The position numbers were made by a program, and so were the translations under genes. A DNA stretch of 64,000 bases from Salisediminibacterium halotolerans (GTDB lineage Bacteria; Bacillota; Bacilli; Bacillales; Salisediminibacteriaceae), in NCBI RefSeq assembly GCF_003814815.1, contig NZ_RKQQ01000007.1, positions 1 to 64,000 on the forward strand, read 5' to 3'. Under the pieces are notes generated by a model. The model saw nothing but the letters and a program-made list of their open reading frames with translations, was not told where the DNA came from and did not search any database. Below, piece by piece: positions 1-8,370 of the stretch. Every line of letters starts with the position of its first letter. Positions within the stretch are counted from its first letter, which is position 1.

Positions 1-92
<92 letters not shown>

Positions 93-108
93 TTTTTTAT
101 TCAAATAT

Positions 109-184
109 GGGGCCTTAGCTCAGCTGGGAGAGCGCCTGCTTTGCACGCAGGAGGTCAGCGGTTCGATCCCGCTAGGCTCCACCA
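109..184 (+). tRNA. tRNA-Ala (TGC)
   Basis: Cloverleaf with acceptor GGGGCCT/AGGCTCC, anticodon loop TTTGCAC giving TGC, T-loop GTTCGATCC and an encoded CCA. First tRNA after 5S rRNA. Confidence 0.97.
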
Positions 185-196
185 TTTTATTTATAC

Positions 197-273
197 GGCG
201 GCGTAGCTCAGCTGGCTAGAGCGTACGGTTCATACCCGTGAGGTCGGGGGTTCGATTCCCTCCGCCGCTACCA
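197..273 (+). tRNA. tRNA-Met (CAT), elongator
   Basis: 77 nt with encoded CCA. The acceptor begins GGCGGCG and pairs fully, and the anticodon is CAT. The paired first base and the lack of the three G-C pairs typical of initiator anticodon stems mark it as the elongator type. Confidence 0.95.
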
Positions 274-283
274 TATTTTATTC

Positions 284-376
284 GGAGGAGTACCCAAGTT
301 CGGCTGAAGGGAGCGGTCTTGAAAACCGCCAGGGGCTTTGCGGCCCGCGGGGGTTCGAATCCCTCCTCCTCCGCCA
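284..376 (+). tRNA. tRNA-Ser (TGA)
   Basis: 93 nt with the long variable arm typical of serine tRNAs, anticodon TGA, acceptor GGAGGAG and encoded CCA. Confidence 0.96.
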
Positions 377-382
377 TATTTT

Positions 383-458
383 GGTCCCGTGGTGTAGCGG
401 TTAACATGCCTGCCTGTCACGCAGGAGATCGCGGGTTCGATTCCCGTCGGGACCGCCA
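383..458 (+). tRNA. tRNA-Asp (GTC)
   Basis: Acceptor GGTCCCG/CGGGACC, anticodon GTC in the loop CTGTCAC, encoded CCA. Confidence 0.97.
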
Positions 459-489
459 TTTCTTTTAAAACAAGCAACTGAATGATTTT

Positions 490-575
490 GGAGGGGTAGC
501 GAAGTTGGCCAAACGCGGCGGACTGTAAATCCGCTCTCTCAGAGTTCGGGGGTTCGAGTCCCTCCCCCTCCACCA
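490..575 (+). tRNA. tRNA-Tyr (GTA)
   Basis: 86 nt with an extended variable arm, anticodon GTA (CTGTAAA loop), acceptor GGAGGGG/CCCCTCC, encoded CCA. Confidence 0.96.
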
Positions 576-579
576 TTTT

Positions 580-653
580 AGGGGTATAGTTTAATGGCAA
601 AACGAAGGTCTCCAAAACCTTTGATGTGGGTTCGATTCCTACTACCCCTGCCA
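580..653 (+). tRNA. tRNA-Trp (CCA)
   Basis: Acceptor AGGGGTA/TACCCCT with discriminator G, anticodon CCA (CTCCAAA loop), encoded 3' CCA. Only about 4 nt separate it from tRNA-Tyr. Confidence 0.95.
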
Positions 654-664
654 ATTATTTTTAT

Positions 665-741
665 GGCGGCTGTGGCGAAGTGGTTAACGCACCGGATTGT
701 GATTCCGGCATGCATGGGTTCAAACCCCATCAGTCGCCCCA
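665..741 (+). tRNA. tRNA-His (GTG)
   Basis: Anticodon GTG. G665 is the extra -1 base typical of tRNA-His, facing discriminator C, before the GCGGCTG acceptor strand. Encoded CCA ends at 741. Confidence 0.95.
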
Positions 742-744
742 CTT

Positions 745-819
745 AGGGCTATAGCCAAGCGGTAAGGCATCGGATTTTGATTCCGTGATTCGCAGGTTCG
801 AATCCTGCTAGCCCTGCCA
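745..819 (+). tRNA. tRNA-Gln (TTG)
   Basis: Acceptor AGGGCTA/TAGCCCT, anticodon TTG (TTTTGAT loop), discriminator G, encoded CCA. Starts 3 nt after tRNA-His. Confidence 0.95.
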
Positions 820-826
820 TTTATAT

Positions 827-901
827 GCGGAAATAGCTCAGCGGTAGAGCACCACCTTGCCAAGGTGGGGGTCGCGGGTTCGAATCCCGTTTTCCGCTCC
901 A
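827..901 (+). tRNA. tRNA-Gly (GCC)
   Basis: Acceptor GCGGAAA/TTTCCGC, anticodon GCC (TTGCCAA loop), encoded CCA. Confidence 0.96.
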
Positions 902-908
902 GTGATAT

Positions 909-985
909 CCGCCCGTAGCTCAATTGGATAGAGCATCTGACTACGAATCAGAAGGTTAGAGGTTCGAATCCTCTCGGGCGGGCCA
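909..985 (+). tRNA. tRNA-Arg (ACG)
   Basis: Acceptor CCGCCCG/CGGGCGG with discriminator G, anticodon ACG (CTACGAA loop; the A is normally edited to inosine), encoded CCA. Confidence 0.95.
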
Positions 986-1014
986 TTTTTATGTCATTTT
1001 TACTTTGATAGAAT

Positions 1015-1088
1015 GCGGGTGTAGTTTAGTGGTAAAACCTCAGCCTTCCAAGCTGATGTCGTGGGTTCGATTCCCATCACCCGCTCCA
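1015..1088 (+). tRNA. tRNA-Gly (TCC)
   Basis: Acceptor GCGGGTG/CACCCGC, anticodon TCC (CTTCCAA loop), encoded CCA. Second glycine isoacceptor of the cluster. Confidence 0.96.
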
Positions 1089-1098
1089 TAGTTCATAT

Positions 1099-1175
1099 GG
1101 GCCTGTAGCTCAGTCGGTCAGAGCGCACGCCTGATAAGCGTGAGGTCGGTGGTTCAAGTCCACTCAGGCCCACCA
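1099..1175 (+). tRNA. tRNA-Ile (GAT)
   Basis: Acceptor GGGCCTG/CAGGCCC, anticodon GAT (CTGATAA loop), encoded CCA. Confidence 0.97.
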
Positions 1176-1178
1176 TAT

Positions 1179-1253
1179 TCCACAGTAGCTCAGTGGTAGA
1201 GCGCTCGGCTGTTAACCGAGTTGTCGTAGGTTCGAATCCTACCTGTGGAGCCA
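1179..1253 (+). tRNA. tRNA-Asn (GTT)
   Basis: Acceptor TCCACAG/CTGTGGA, anticodon GTT (CTGTTAA loop), encoded CCA. Confidence 0.97.
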
Positions 1254-1256
1254 TAC

Positions 1257-1331
<75 letters not shown>

Positions 1332-1338
1332 ATATAAA

Positions 1339-1414
1339 GAGCCATTAGCTCAGCTGGCAGAGCATCTGACTTTTAATCAGAGGGTCGGAGGTTCGAATCC
1401 TCCATGGCTCACCA
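1339..1414 (+). tRNA. tRNA-Lys (TTT)
   Basis: Acceptor GAGCCAT/ATGGCTC, anticodon TTT (CTTTTAA loop), encoded CCA. Last tRNA of the 15-gene cluster; a terminator follows. Confidence 0.97.
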
Positions 1415-1425
1415 AATCGACTTTA

Positions 1426-1453
1426 AACTTCCTCGGTTCAGGAAGTTTTTTTA
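1426..1453 (+). terminator. Terminator of rRNA/tRNA operon
   Basis: Stem AACTTCCT/AGGAAGTT followed by a T-run, 11 nt after tRNA-Lys. It ends the 5S-tRNA transcription unit. Confidence 0.85.
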
Positions 1454-1665
1454 TTATTGCTGTAATTGATCAAGTATGAATCACAGATCATAATTGTAAT
1501 TTAATGTAAAAATAATGGTCCTTTATTGTTCGATTAGAATCTGAAAGTTATAATTAGTGCATATCGTTTGTTTGTAAGAGTTTTCACATGTTTTAATTAT
1601 CACTATCCATCTATTAAGAATAAGGTAAATTATTCGAATATTTAAAATGAAACGGAGTGTTTGAT

Positions 1666-3111
1666 GTGAGTTTGGAACAACAAAGATATACGCACCAATA
1701 TTTGTTAAATAATGAATGGAAAGATAGTGAGAGCGGCGATGTCGTAGAAATAAAATCGCCTGACGATAATGCAAGTGTAGGATCTGTTCCGGCAATGTCG
1801 CAAAACGAAGTCGATGCGGCTGTGGAATCCGCTTCTGATGTTCAAGAAAACTGGGCGTCAAAAGACGGACATGTACGGTCTGAATTATTGCATCGCTGGG
1901 CTGAGGAGCTGGAAAAAATGACAGATGAAATTGGTATGAGCATTCATAAAGAAGTAGGAAAAACTCTTTCCTCTGCAAAATCAGAAGTTAAACGAACAGC
2001 AGAATTGATTCGTCATACAGCCGAGGAAGGCCTGCGCACACACGGAAGCTTTATTCAAGGCGATGCGTTTCCGGGTGCTTCACGCTCAACAAAAGCAATG
2101 GTGCAAAAAGTGCCGCACGGTGTAGTGCTTGCGATTGCGCCGTTTAATTACCCTGTTAATCTCGCAGCTTCAAAAATTGCCCCGGCTTTAATTACTGGAA
2201 ACACAGTTGTTTTCAAACCAGCTACACAAGGCGCAATCAGCGGTATTCTTATGGTAGAAGCTTTAGTGAAGGCAGGGCTTCCAAAAGGTGTATTGAATAT
2301 TGTCACAGGCAGAGGGTCCGTTATCGGCGATTTTGTTGTGACTCATCCGAAAATTGATATGATCACGTTTACCGGCGGAACGGGAACAGGTAAAAACATC
2401 GCCAAAAAAGCGTCGATGATCCCGGTTGTATTGGAACTGGGCGGTAAAGATCCGGCAATTGTGCTTGAAGATGCTGATTTAGATTTATCGGCAAAAGAGA
2501 TTGTCGGAGGAGCTTTCAGTTATTCCGGTCAGCGCTGTACAGCTATTAAAAGAGTTATGGCGACAACAGCTGTCGCAGATGAATTGACTGAAAAAATTAA
2601 AGAGATTGTCAACAATATGAAAGTCGGTAAATCAACAGAAGGAGCAGATATTATTCCGATGATTGACCAAAAATCAGCGGACTATGTAACTTCTCTTGTT
2701 GAAGATGCTGTTAACAAAGGTGCAACAGTTGTTACGAGCGGAGAACATCAAGATAATCTGCTCTCTCCAGTTGTTTTAGATCATGTCACAGAAGATATGC
2801 GCGTAGCTTGGGAAGAGCAGTTTGGACCTGTTTTGCCGATAATGCGTGTTGAAAATGAGCTCGAAGCGATTGATTTGGAAAAACGAAATGAATACGGCTT
2901 ACAGGCGAGCATCTTTACAAAGAACCTGGAAAATGCCTTTACGATTGCTGATCGATTAAATGTAGGCACAGTTCAGGTAAATGGTAAAACATCCCGCGGA
3001 CCTGACCACTTTCCGTTTCTTGGTGTGAAAAATTCCGGTCAAGGTGTTCAGGGAATCGGACGAAGCATCGATTCAATGCTGCGCGATAAAGTGCTAGTTT
3101 TGAATCTGTAA
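1666..3111 (+). CDS. gapN: NADP-dependent non-phosphorylating glyceraldehyde-3-phosphate dehydrogenase
   Basis: GapN oxidises glyceraldehyde-3-phosphate directly to 3-phosphoglycerate and makes NADPH, bypassing the ATP-yielding GAPDH/PGK step in the cytoplasm. The 481-residue protein has the aldehyde dehydrogenase fold signature: catalytic Cys291 in YSGQRCTAIKR and general-base Glu257 in LELGGKDP. APFNYPVNLA and the whole C-terminus closely match Streptococcus GapN (about 475 aa). The GTG at 1666 was chosen because GGAG at 1654-1657 lies 8 nt upstream; the earlier GTG at 1657 overlaps that ribosome site. It is monocistronic, between the tRNA operon and a bidirectional terminator. The AT-rich 200 bp upstream shows no convincing operator. 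Confidence 0.92.
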   Translation: MSLEQQRYTHQYLLNNEWKDSESGDVVEIKSPDDNASVGSVPAMSQNEVDAAVESASDVQENWASKDGHVRSELLHRWAEELEKMTDEIGMSIHKEVGKTLSSAKSEVKRTAELIRHTAEEGLRTHGSFIQGDAFPGASRSTKAMVQKVPHGVVLAIAPFNYPVNLAASKIAPALITGNTVVFKPATQGAISGILMVEALVKAGLPKGVLNIVTGRGSVIGDFVVTHPKIDMITFTGGTGTGKNIAKKASMIPVVLELGGKDPAIVLEDADLDLSAKEIVGGAFSYSGQRCTAIKRVMATTAVADELTEKIKEIVNNMKVGKSTEGADIIPMIDQKSADYVTSLVEDAVNKGATVVTSGEHQDNLLSPVVLDHVTEDMRVAWEEQFGPVLPIMRVENELEAIDLEKRNEYGLQASIFTKNLENAFTIADRLNVGTVQVNGKTSRGPDHFPFLGVKNSGQGVQGIGRSIDSMLRDKVLVLNL

Positions 3112-3127
3112 TAGATTATTATGAAAC

Positions 3128-3164
3128 AAAAGCGGCTTCCTCTTAAATCGAGGAAGCCGCTTTT
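3128..3164. terminator. Bidirectional terminator between gapN and the lipoprotein gene
   Basis: A near-perfect 15-bp inverted repeat (AAAAGCGGCTTCCTC and its complement) with A- and T-runs on both sides, placed between convergent genes. Confidence 0.9.
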
Positions 3165-3168
3165 AATG

Positions 3169-4068
3169 TTAAGGAGTTAAATCTTCGTCAAGATCTTCGT
3201 TAAGTATATCGCTGTCTGTTTGTTCTGCTGAATCAATTACGTCTTGCGGAATTTCTATTTCGTCAATTTCATCAAAGTCCCGGTACATAATTGTGTTTTC
3301 CTGACTGGTTTGAATAGACTGTCCCATCATATCCATCTTCATTGACAGTTCCACTAAAGATTCTGTTTGATAATACGTATCTTTATCAATCGACACTTGA
3401 AAATTCATCGATTCGATGTCGGTTTCCTCGAACATTTCTGTAAACATTTCATCCATACCGTCCATGCCGTCCATACCCATGCCGTCCAAATCTTCCATTA
3501 ACTCTTGCATGTTCATCTCTTCGGTCTCTAATGTAATAACATAGGCACTGTCTGATTCATCCATGGAAATGTCGGAAATGTGATCCTCAAGAACTTGAAG
3601 CTGATCATCAGGTGAAACTTGCTGATCGGTTATCATCAAATAATCTTCCATCATATCGTCTTCCAATTGAAACCATGTGTCCGTTGTACTGTCTTCCATA
3701 AAAAAACCTTCGTCTTCATGAAAATAGGATAAATACGTCATTTCATCGGTTTCTTCATTTGCTTCATCTTCCATTTCCGGCAGATTCATTGTCATTGTTT
3801 GTGAGAACGACAGCGGATCTAATGTCATGTCCATTTCTGTCGTTGTTTCAATGCCGAACTCGCCATCGTCAGCTTCGTCTTCTCCTTCTGTGGAAATCGA
3901 TTGTGATGTAGCCATATCAATTCCGTAGGAGTCCAAATTGTCCATCGCTTCCATTGACTGGTTGAGAATTTCTTCCGGATCTTCCCCGCTGTCAGTAACG
4001 TCATTGTTGCACGCAGCGAGAGTGATAACTGTTAAACCGGTTAACCCCATAGTGTAATACTTTTTCAA
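3169..4068 (-). CDS. Acidic, Met-rich lipoprotein of unknown function
   Basis: 299 residues. The N-terminus MKKYYTMGLTGLTVITLAAC is a type II signal peptide with lipobox LAAC, so the protein should be lipid-anchored outside the cell membrane. The mature part begins with a predicted helix (EEILNQSMEAMDNLDSY) of the kind seen in DUF6612/LppX-like Firmicute lipoproteins. It is very rich in Asp, Glu and Met and contains a triple GMD repeat at about residues 194-202. The start is TTG, preceded by GGGGG with 8-nt spacing. I do not recognise a specific function; the family resemblance is a suggestion only. It lies convergent to gapN and is monocistronic. Confidence 0.85.
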   Translation of the reverse strand: MKKYYTMGLTGLTVITLAACNNDVTDSGEDPEEILNQSMEAMDNLDSYGIDMATSQSISTEGEDEADDGEFGIETTTEMDMTLDPLSFSQTMTMNLPEMEDEANEETDEMTYLSYFHEDEGFFMEDSTTDTWFQLEDDMMEDYLMITDQQVSPDDQLQVLEDHISDISMDESDSAYVITLETEEMNMQELMEDLDGMGMDGMDGMDEMFTEMFEETDIESMNFQVSIDKDTYYQTESLVELSMKMDMMGQSIQTSQENTIMYRDFDEIDEIEIPQDVIDSAEQTDSDILNEDLDEDLTP

Positions 4069-4646
4069 AGTTATTGCCCCCTGTTACTTGTCTTTCTCTC
4101 TATATATAACAGTTATATTTTACATGAATACGGTTATTTAAGCCAATATATTTCTGGAAGCGCTCATGCTTTACGACGCGACTGCGTTAAACTTTCGGTA
4201 TAAAATAACAGAAAATTCGTTTCAAACCGTGCTGTCAATTTACTAATGCAAACACTGTTTAAAAAGTAATTAAATAGCGATGTTTGAAATGTTTGACTTT
4301 TTAGTGAAATCCGCTAAATCAGCTTGTTGAGGGGGGGGATTTTTGATATAAAAGAGTTAAGGAAAACGCTTTCTAACAATTTTACGAATAAAGTTTACAA
4401 TCAAACAAGCGGGTGGAAATCCGTCTGAATTCGTTTGAGTTCATTAGAAAGGGGAGTATCATTGAAGGCAAACATATAAAAGTCAACAGATCTGCGACGG
4501 CTTTTTACGTGAATGCTTGAACATGCTGGAGCAGACCGGCAATTTCCAACGGTCTTCAAATGCCCTGGGGAAGCATGAAACTTCAGTAATGTCGTCATCA
4601 CAAACAGAACCAGAACTAAAAACAATGAAAGAGGGTGGGGGACAGG
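4069..4646 (+). other. 578-bp intergenic region upstream of the fix operon
   Basis: Divergent spacer between the lipoprotein gene and fixA. It holds an 8-G tract (about 4331-4338) and, at 4360-4375, a near-symmetric GGAAAACGCTTTCT resembling a cre site with two mismatches. No convincing ORF or consensus sigma-A promoter was found. The 260 nt between the cre-like site and fixA may be a long 5' leader; no known riboswitch motif is recognised. Confidence 0.4.
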
Positions 4647-5477
4647 ATGAATATACTTGTCAGCATTAAGCAAGTTCCTGACACAAAAGTCATTAAAGTT
4701 AACCCGAAAACAAATACGCTGGACCGATCGAGTGCGCCGGCGATTTTAAATCCGTACGATGCACACGCCGTTCAAGAAGCTGTGCGATTGAAACAGAAGC
4801 ACGGAGGCAAGGTGATTGTATTATCGATGGGGCCGCCGCAGGCAGCGAATGCGATTCGTAAATGTGTTGAAATCGGCGCGGATGAAGGCTATTTGATTTC
4901 CGATAAAAAATTTGCCGGTGCAGATACATTGGCAACAAGCTATGCCCTTTATAAAGCGATCGAGAAACTGGAAAAAGAGCAGGGGATCGACCTTGTACTG
5001 TGCGGAAAGCACGCAATTGACGGGGATACGGGTCAAGTCGGACCGGGAATTGCCCGCCGTATGGGGATGCCTCCTTTGACGAATGTGATCAATGTTGAAA
5101 GTGTTGATACGGACAATAAGCTGATTCGTGTTCATCGCAAAATAGAAGAGGGCCATGAAGTAATCGAATCTCCGCTTCCTTGCCTGTTGACGGTTGAAAA
5201 AACGATCAACGAAGTGGAATACGCACCCTTGCCGAATATGCTTCGGGCAGCCCGTTATGAACCGTATGTCTGGTCGGTTGATGATTTGGAAGATGTCGAT
5301 ATTAAACAGCTCGGTCTTAAAGGATCGCCGACGATTGTCGGGACGATGTGGCCGCCGGAAAAAAGTTCTGGAGCAGAAATGATTGAAGGATCGACGGATG
5401 AGCAAGTGTCGCGGCTTCTTGAAGTGATGAACGATACGCAAGAGCTTTTGGCTGTGAAAGGCGGGGATGGCGCATGA
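4647..5477 (+). CDS. fixA: Electron transfer flavoprotein beta subunit (FixA type)
   Basis: 276-residue ETF beta subunit beginning MNILVSIKQVPDTKVIKVN. It forms the ETF heterodimer with FixB and, in FixABCX complexes, carries the FAD implicated in electron bifurcation from NADH. DGDTGQVGPGIARR at about 118-131 and the length fit the family. The ATG at 4647 is preceded by a GGGTGGGG ribosome site; a GTG at 4635 would lie inside it. First gene of a four-gene overlapping operon with fixB, fixC and fixX. Confidence 0.92.
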   Translation: MNILVSIKQVPDTKVIKVNPKTNTLDRSSAPAILNPYDAHAVQEAVRLKQKHGGKVIVLSMGPPQAANAIRKCVEIGADEGYLISDKKFAGADTLATSYALYKAIEKLEKEQGIDLVLCGKHAIDGDTGQVGPGIARRMGMPPLTNVINVESVDTDNKLIRVHRKIEEGHEVIESPLPCLLTVEKTINEVEYAPLPNMLRAARYEPYVWSVDDLEDVDIKQLGLKGSPTIVGTMWPPEKSSGAEMIEGSTDEQVSRLLEVMNDTQELLAVKGGDGA

Positions 5478-6502
5478 GTATTGAAGAATACAAAGATGTC
5501 TGGGTATTTATCGAGCAGCGCGAAGGAGAAATTTTCGATGTAGGCTTGGAACTTCTCGGGGCCGGAAGAGAACTTGCAGATAAATTAGAAGTCAATCTCT
5601 GCGGTGTTTTACTAGGGAACAATGTAAAAAATTCAGCCGAGGATCTTTATGCATACGGAGCCGACATTGTTTATGTCATTGATGATCCGGTTTTGGAAAA
5701 CTATCGAACAGAAACGTATATGAAGGCTGTCGGCGATCTTGTGCGCAAATACAAACCGGAGATATTCATTTACGGTGCAACATCAAACGGCAAAGATTTA
5801 GCGAGCGCTGTTGCAACAGAAGTGATGACCGGTCTTACTGCGGATACAACGATGCTTGACATCAACTTGGAAAAACGTTTATTCGAAGCGAGCCGTCCGG
5901 CTTTTGGCGGCAATATTATGGCGACGATCTTGTGTAAAAAACACCGCCCGCAAATGGCCACCGTCCGTCCGAAAGTGATGAAAAAACCGGAAGCAGATTT
6001 TTCGCGCACGGGAAAAATTATCGAAGAAGGTCTCGGCTTAAAAGAAGAAGATTTGCAGACGAAAATTATCGATATTGTAAAATCGGCGAAAAAGTCCGTG
6101 AACTTGGAAGAATCTGATATTATTGTCACTGCGGGCAAGGGGATAAAAGATGAAAAAGGAATGGCAATGGTTAAAGAATTGGCCGATACGCTCAATGCGG
6201 ACCTTGGCGCTAGCCGGGACGTTGTTGAAGCCGGCTTAATCGGCCATGCACATCAAGTCGGTCAGACAGGTGTGACGGTGACACCGAAGCTTTATATTGT
6301 GATTGGGGTTTCAGGTGCCGTTCAGCATACCGTCGGAATGCAAAATTCCGATGTGATTATTGCCATTAATAACGACCCGGAAGCTGCGATTTTTAACGTT
6401 GCACACTACGGGATCGTTGCCGATGCATTTGAGATTGTACCGAAATTGACCGCTGAGCTTAAGAAAGCGCTGGATAAAGAAGGGGTGACGACAAATGGCT
6501 GA
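5474..6502 (+). CDS. fixB: Electron transfer flavoprotein alpha subunit (FixB type)
   Basis: 342-residue ETF alpha subunit. The C-terminal FAD-binding domain shows GASRDVVEAGL, HQVGQTG, SGAVQHTVGM and a late IAINNDPEAAIF, the standard ETF-alpha signatures. It partners FixA and passes electrons to the FixC flavoprotein. It overlaps fixA by ATGA and fixC by 8 nt, indicating translational coupling. The start at 5474 fits the upstream AAAGGCGGGG. Confidence 0.93.
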   Translation: MSIEEYKDVWVFIEQREGEIFDVGLELLGAGRELADKLEVNLCGVLLGNNVKNSAEDLYAYGADIVYVIDDPVLENYRTETYMKAVGDLVRKYKPEIFIYGATSNGKDLASAVATEVMTGLTADTTMLDINLEKRLFEASRPAFGGNIMATILCKKHRPQMATVRPKVMKKPEADFSRTGKIIEEGLGLKEEDLQTKIIDIVKSAKKSVNLEESDIIVTAGKGIKDEKGMAMVKELADTLNADLGASRDVVEAGLIGHAHQVGQTGVTVTPKLYIVIGVSGAVQHTVGMQNSDVIIAINNDPEAAIFNVAHYGIVADAFEIVPKLTAELKKALDKEGVTTNG

Positions 6503-7790
6503 AAAATTTGATATGATCATTGTCGGTGCCGGTCCCGCCGGTTCGGCAGCTGCGTATACAGCGGCGAAAGAAGGATTGAAAGTGCTTTTAATCGAGCGCG
6601 GGGAGTTCCCTGGTGCTAAGAATGTCATGGGCGGTATTTTATATCGAAAACAGCTGGAAGAAATCATCCCTGAATTTTGGCAAGAAGCTCCGCTTGAACG
6701 CCCGGTTGTTGAACAGCGGTTTTGGTTTCTTGATAAAGAATCGATGGTTACAACGAGCTATAAAGATAAAAGCTGGGCAGAAGAACCTTATAACAGCTTC
6801 ACCGTTCTTCGCGCGAAGTTCGATAAATGGTTTGCGCAAAAAGCTGTTCAACAAGGAGCTTTGTTAATCAATGAAACAGTAGTAACAGAGTGTATTGTCG
6901 AGGACGGAAAAGTGATCGGCGTGCGCACAGACCGCCCGGACGGAGATGTCTATGCGGATGTTGTTGTCCTGGCTGACGGAGTCAACTCCTTGCTGGCGAA
7001 AAACCTCGGTTTTCACAAAGAATGGAAGCCGCAAGAAGTGGCGCTCTCGGTGATGGAAGTATTAAAGCTCGATAAAAAGACAGTTAATGAACGTTTTAAT
7101 GTCGGTGAAAACGAAGGGGTTTCCGTCGAGATTTTCGGGGAAGCAACGAAAGGGGCGCTTGGAACATCCTTTCTCTACACGAATAAAGACAGTGTTAATA
7201 TCGGTGTCGGAACGACGCTTTCAGGGATGATTGAAAGAAAAATGAAGCCGCATGATCTCCTAGAGGAATTAAAAGCACACCCGATGATTGCACCGTATTT
7301 AGAAGGATCGGAATCGCAGGAATATTTGGCGCATCTGATTCCTGAAGGCGGGTTTGATGCCGTGCCGAAGCTGGTTGGTGACGGCGTGATTGTTGTCGGC
7401 GATGCCGGACAATTCGTCAATGCGATCCACCAAGAAGGGTCGAACATGGCAATGAAATCAGGGAAATTAGCAGCCGAAACGGTAATAAAAGCAAAAGAGT
7501 TGAACGATTTTTCTGAAGCGGCGCTGGATTCATACAGAACAGACATCTATGACAGTTTTATCGGAAAAGACTTGAAGAAGTACCGCGATGCTGCTCATAC
7601 GTTCGAAGAGAATCCGCAGTATTTCGAAGAATATGTGCCGATGATGAACCAAGCGATGAATACATTCTTCACCGTCGACGGCACGCCGAAATGGGAAAAG
7701 CAGAAGAAGATTGCTGCGAAAGTGACAGCCGGCCGCGGGAAAACAGGCTTGGTCAAAGATATGTACAAAGCATGGAAGGCGGTGAAGTAA
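6495..7790 (+). CDS. fixC: FixC-type FAD-dependent ETF:quinone oxidoreductase
   Basis: 431 residues. The dinucleotide-binding motif IIVGAGPAGSAAAYTA starts at about residue 8, and the second FAD motif GDGVIVVGDAGQFVNAIHQEG is near 293. FixC accepts electrons from FixAB and reduces membrane quinone, working with the FixX ferredoxin. Length and motifs match FixC rather than a general ETF-QO, which carries its iron-sulfur domain in the same chain; here that part is the separate gene fixX just downstream. Confidence 0.93.
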   Translation: MAEKFDMIIVGAGPAGSAAAYTAAKEGLKVLLIERGEFPGAKNVMGGILYRKQLEEIIPEFWQEAPLERPVVEQRFWFLDKESMVTTSYKDKSWAEEPYNSFTVLRAKFDKWFAQKAVQQGALLINETVVTECIVEDGKVIGVRTDRPDGDVYADVVVLADGVNSLLAKNLGFHKEWKPQEVALSVMEVLKLDKKTVNERFNVGENEGVSVEIFGEATKGALGTSFLYTNKDSVNIGVGTTLSGMIERKMKPHDLLEELKAHPMIAPYLEGSESQEYLAHLIPEGGFDAVPKLVGDGVIVVGDAGQFVNAIHQEGSNMAMKSGKLAAETVIKAKELNDFSEAALDSYRTDIYDSFIGKDLKKYRDAAHTFEENPQYFEEYVPMMNQAMNTFFTVDGTPKWEKQKKIAAKVTAGRGKTGLVKDMYKAWKAVK

Positions 7791-7791
7791 G

Positions 7792-8073
7792 ATGGCAAAA
7801 ACGCTCGAAGATAAACAGTATCTCGTCCGTTTTAACTGCGACACAGAATCGCATTTGATCATTAAAGACCATCAAGTTTGTGCAACCCAATGTCCAGGCA
7901 AAGACTGTACAGTTTTTTGTCCGGCAGACGTGTACAGGTGGGAAGGCGATCGGATGTTTGTCGGCTTCGAAGGGTGTCACGAATGCGGGAGCTGCCGGAT
8001 CGGCTGTCCAAATGACAACATTGAATGGCATTATCCAAAAGGCGGACACGGGATTGTATTCCGAATGGCATAA
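7792..8073 (+). CDS. fixX: FixX-type ferredoxin-like protein
   Basis: 93 residues with cysteine clusters CATQCPGKDCTVFCP and CHECGSCRIGC, the iron-sulfur ligands of the FixX family, and the family C-terminus GHGIVFRMA. It is the electron-transfer partner of FixC. It begins one base after the fixC stop and is followed by a strong terminator, so it closes the operon. Confidence 0.93.
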   Translation: MAKTLEDKQYLVRFNCDTESHLIIKDHQVCATQCPGKDCTVFCPADVYRWEGDRMFVGFEGCHECGSCRIGCPNDNIEWHYPKGGHGIVFRMA

Positions 8074-8079
8074 AAAAAC

Positions 8080-8115
8080 GACCTCAGAAGATGTTAGCTA
8101 CTTCTGAGGTCTTTT
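8080..8115 (+). terminator. Terminator of fixABCX
   Basis: Perfect 11-bp stem GACCTCAGAAG/CTTCTGAGGTC with a T-run, 6 nt after the fixX stop. Confidence 0.92.
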
Positions 8116-8370
8116 ACATACCCGAACAACATTCGGGAACAATGGGTGGTGTGTGAAGATTGGCAAAGTGATGTTAGCACTATTTACACAGTGTTATTAT
8201 AGCGAAGAAAGCCGTGAGAGTAAAGATATTTACGAAAATTATAGTTAGCCGTTCGTTTCAGTGAAAAAAATTGAAAATTTTGATAAAGTACAGATTCAGC
8301 CTAGCCTAACGGCTGTTTGTCATGTAGAATTAAAGACCATGAATGTTTGTGAAAAGTGGAGGAATGCTTA

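Noticed and set aside
1523-1978. 151-codon minus-strand frame overlapping the gapN start
   Set aside because: Antisense to a well-supported gene, with no ribosome site or recognisable protein features.
8121-8137. CCCGAA/TTCGGG hairpin after the fixX terminator
   Set aside because: Short, no T-run and no clear gene relation; likely chance or minor structure.
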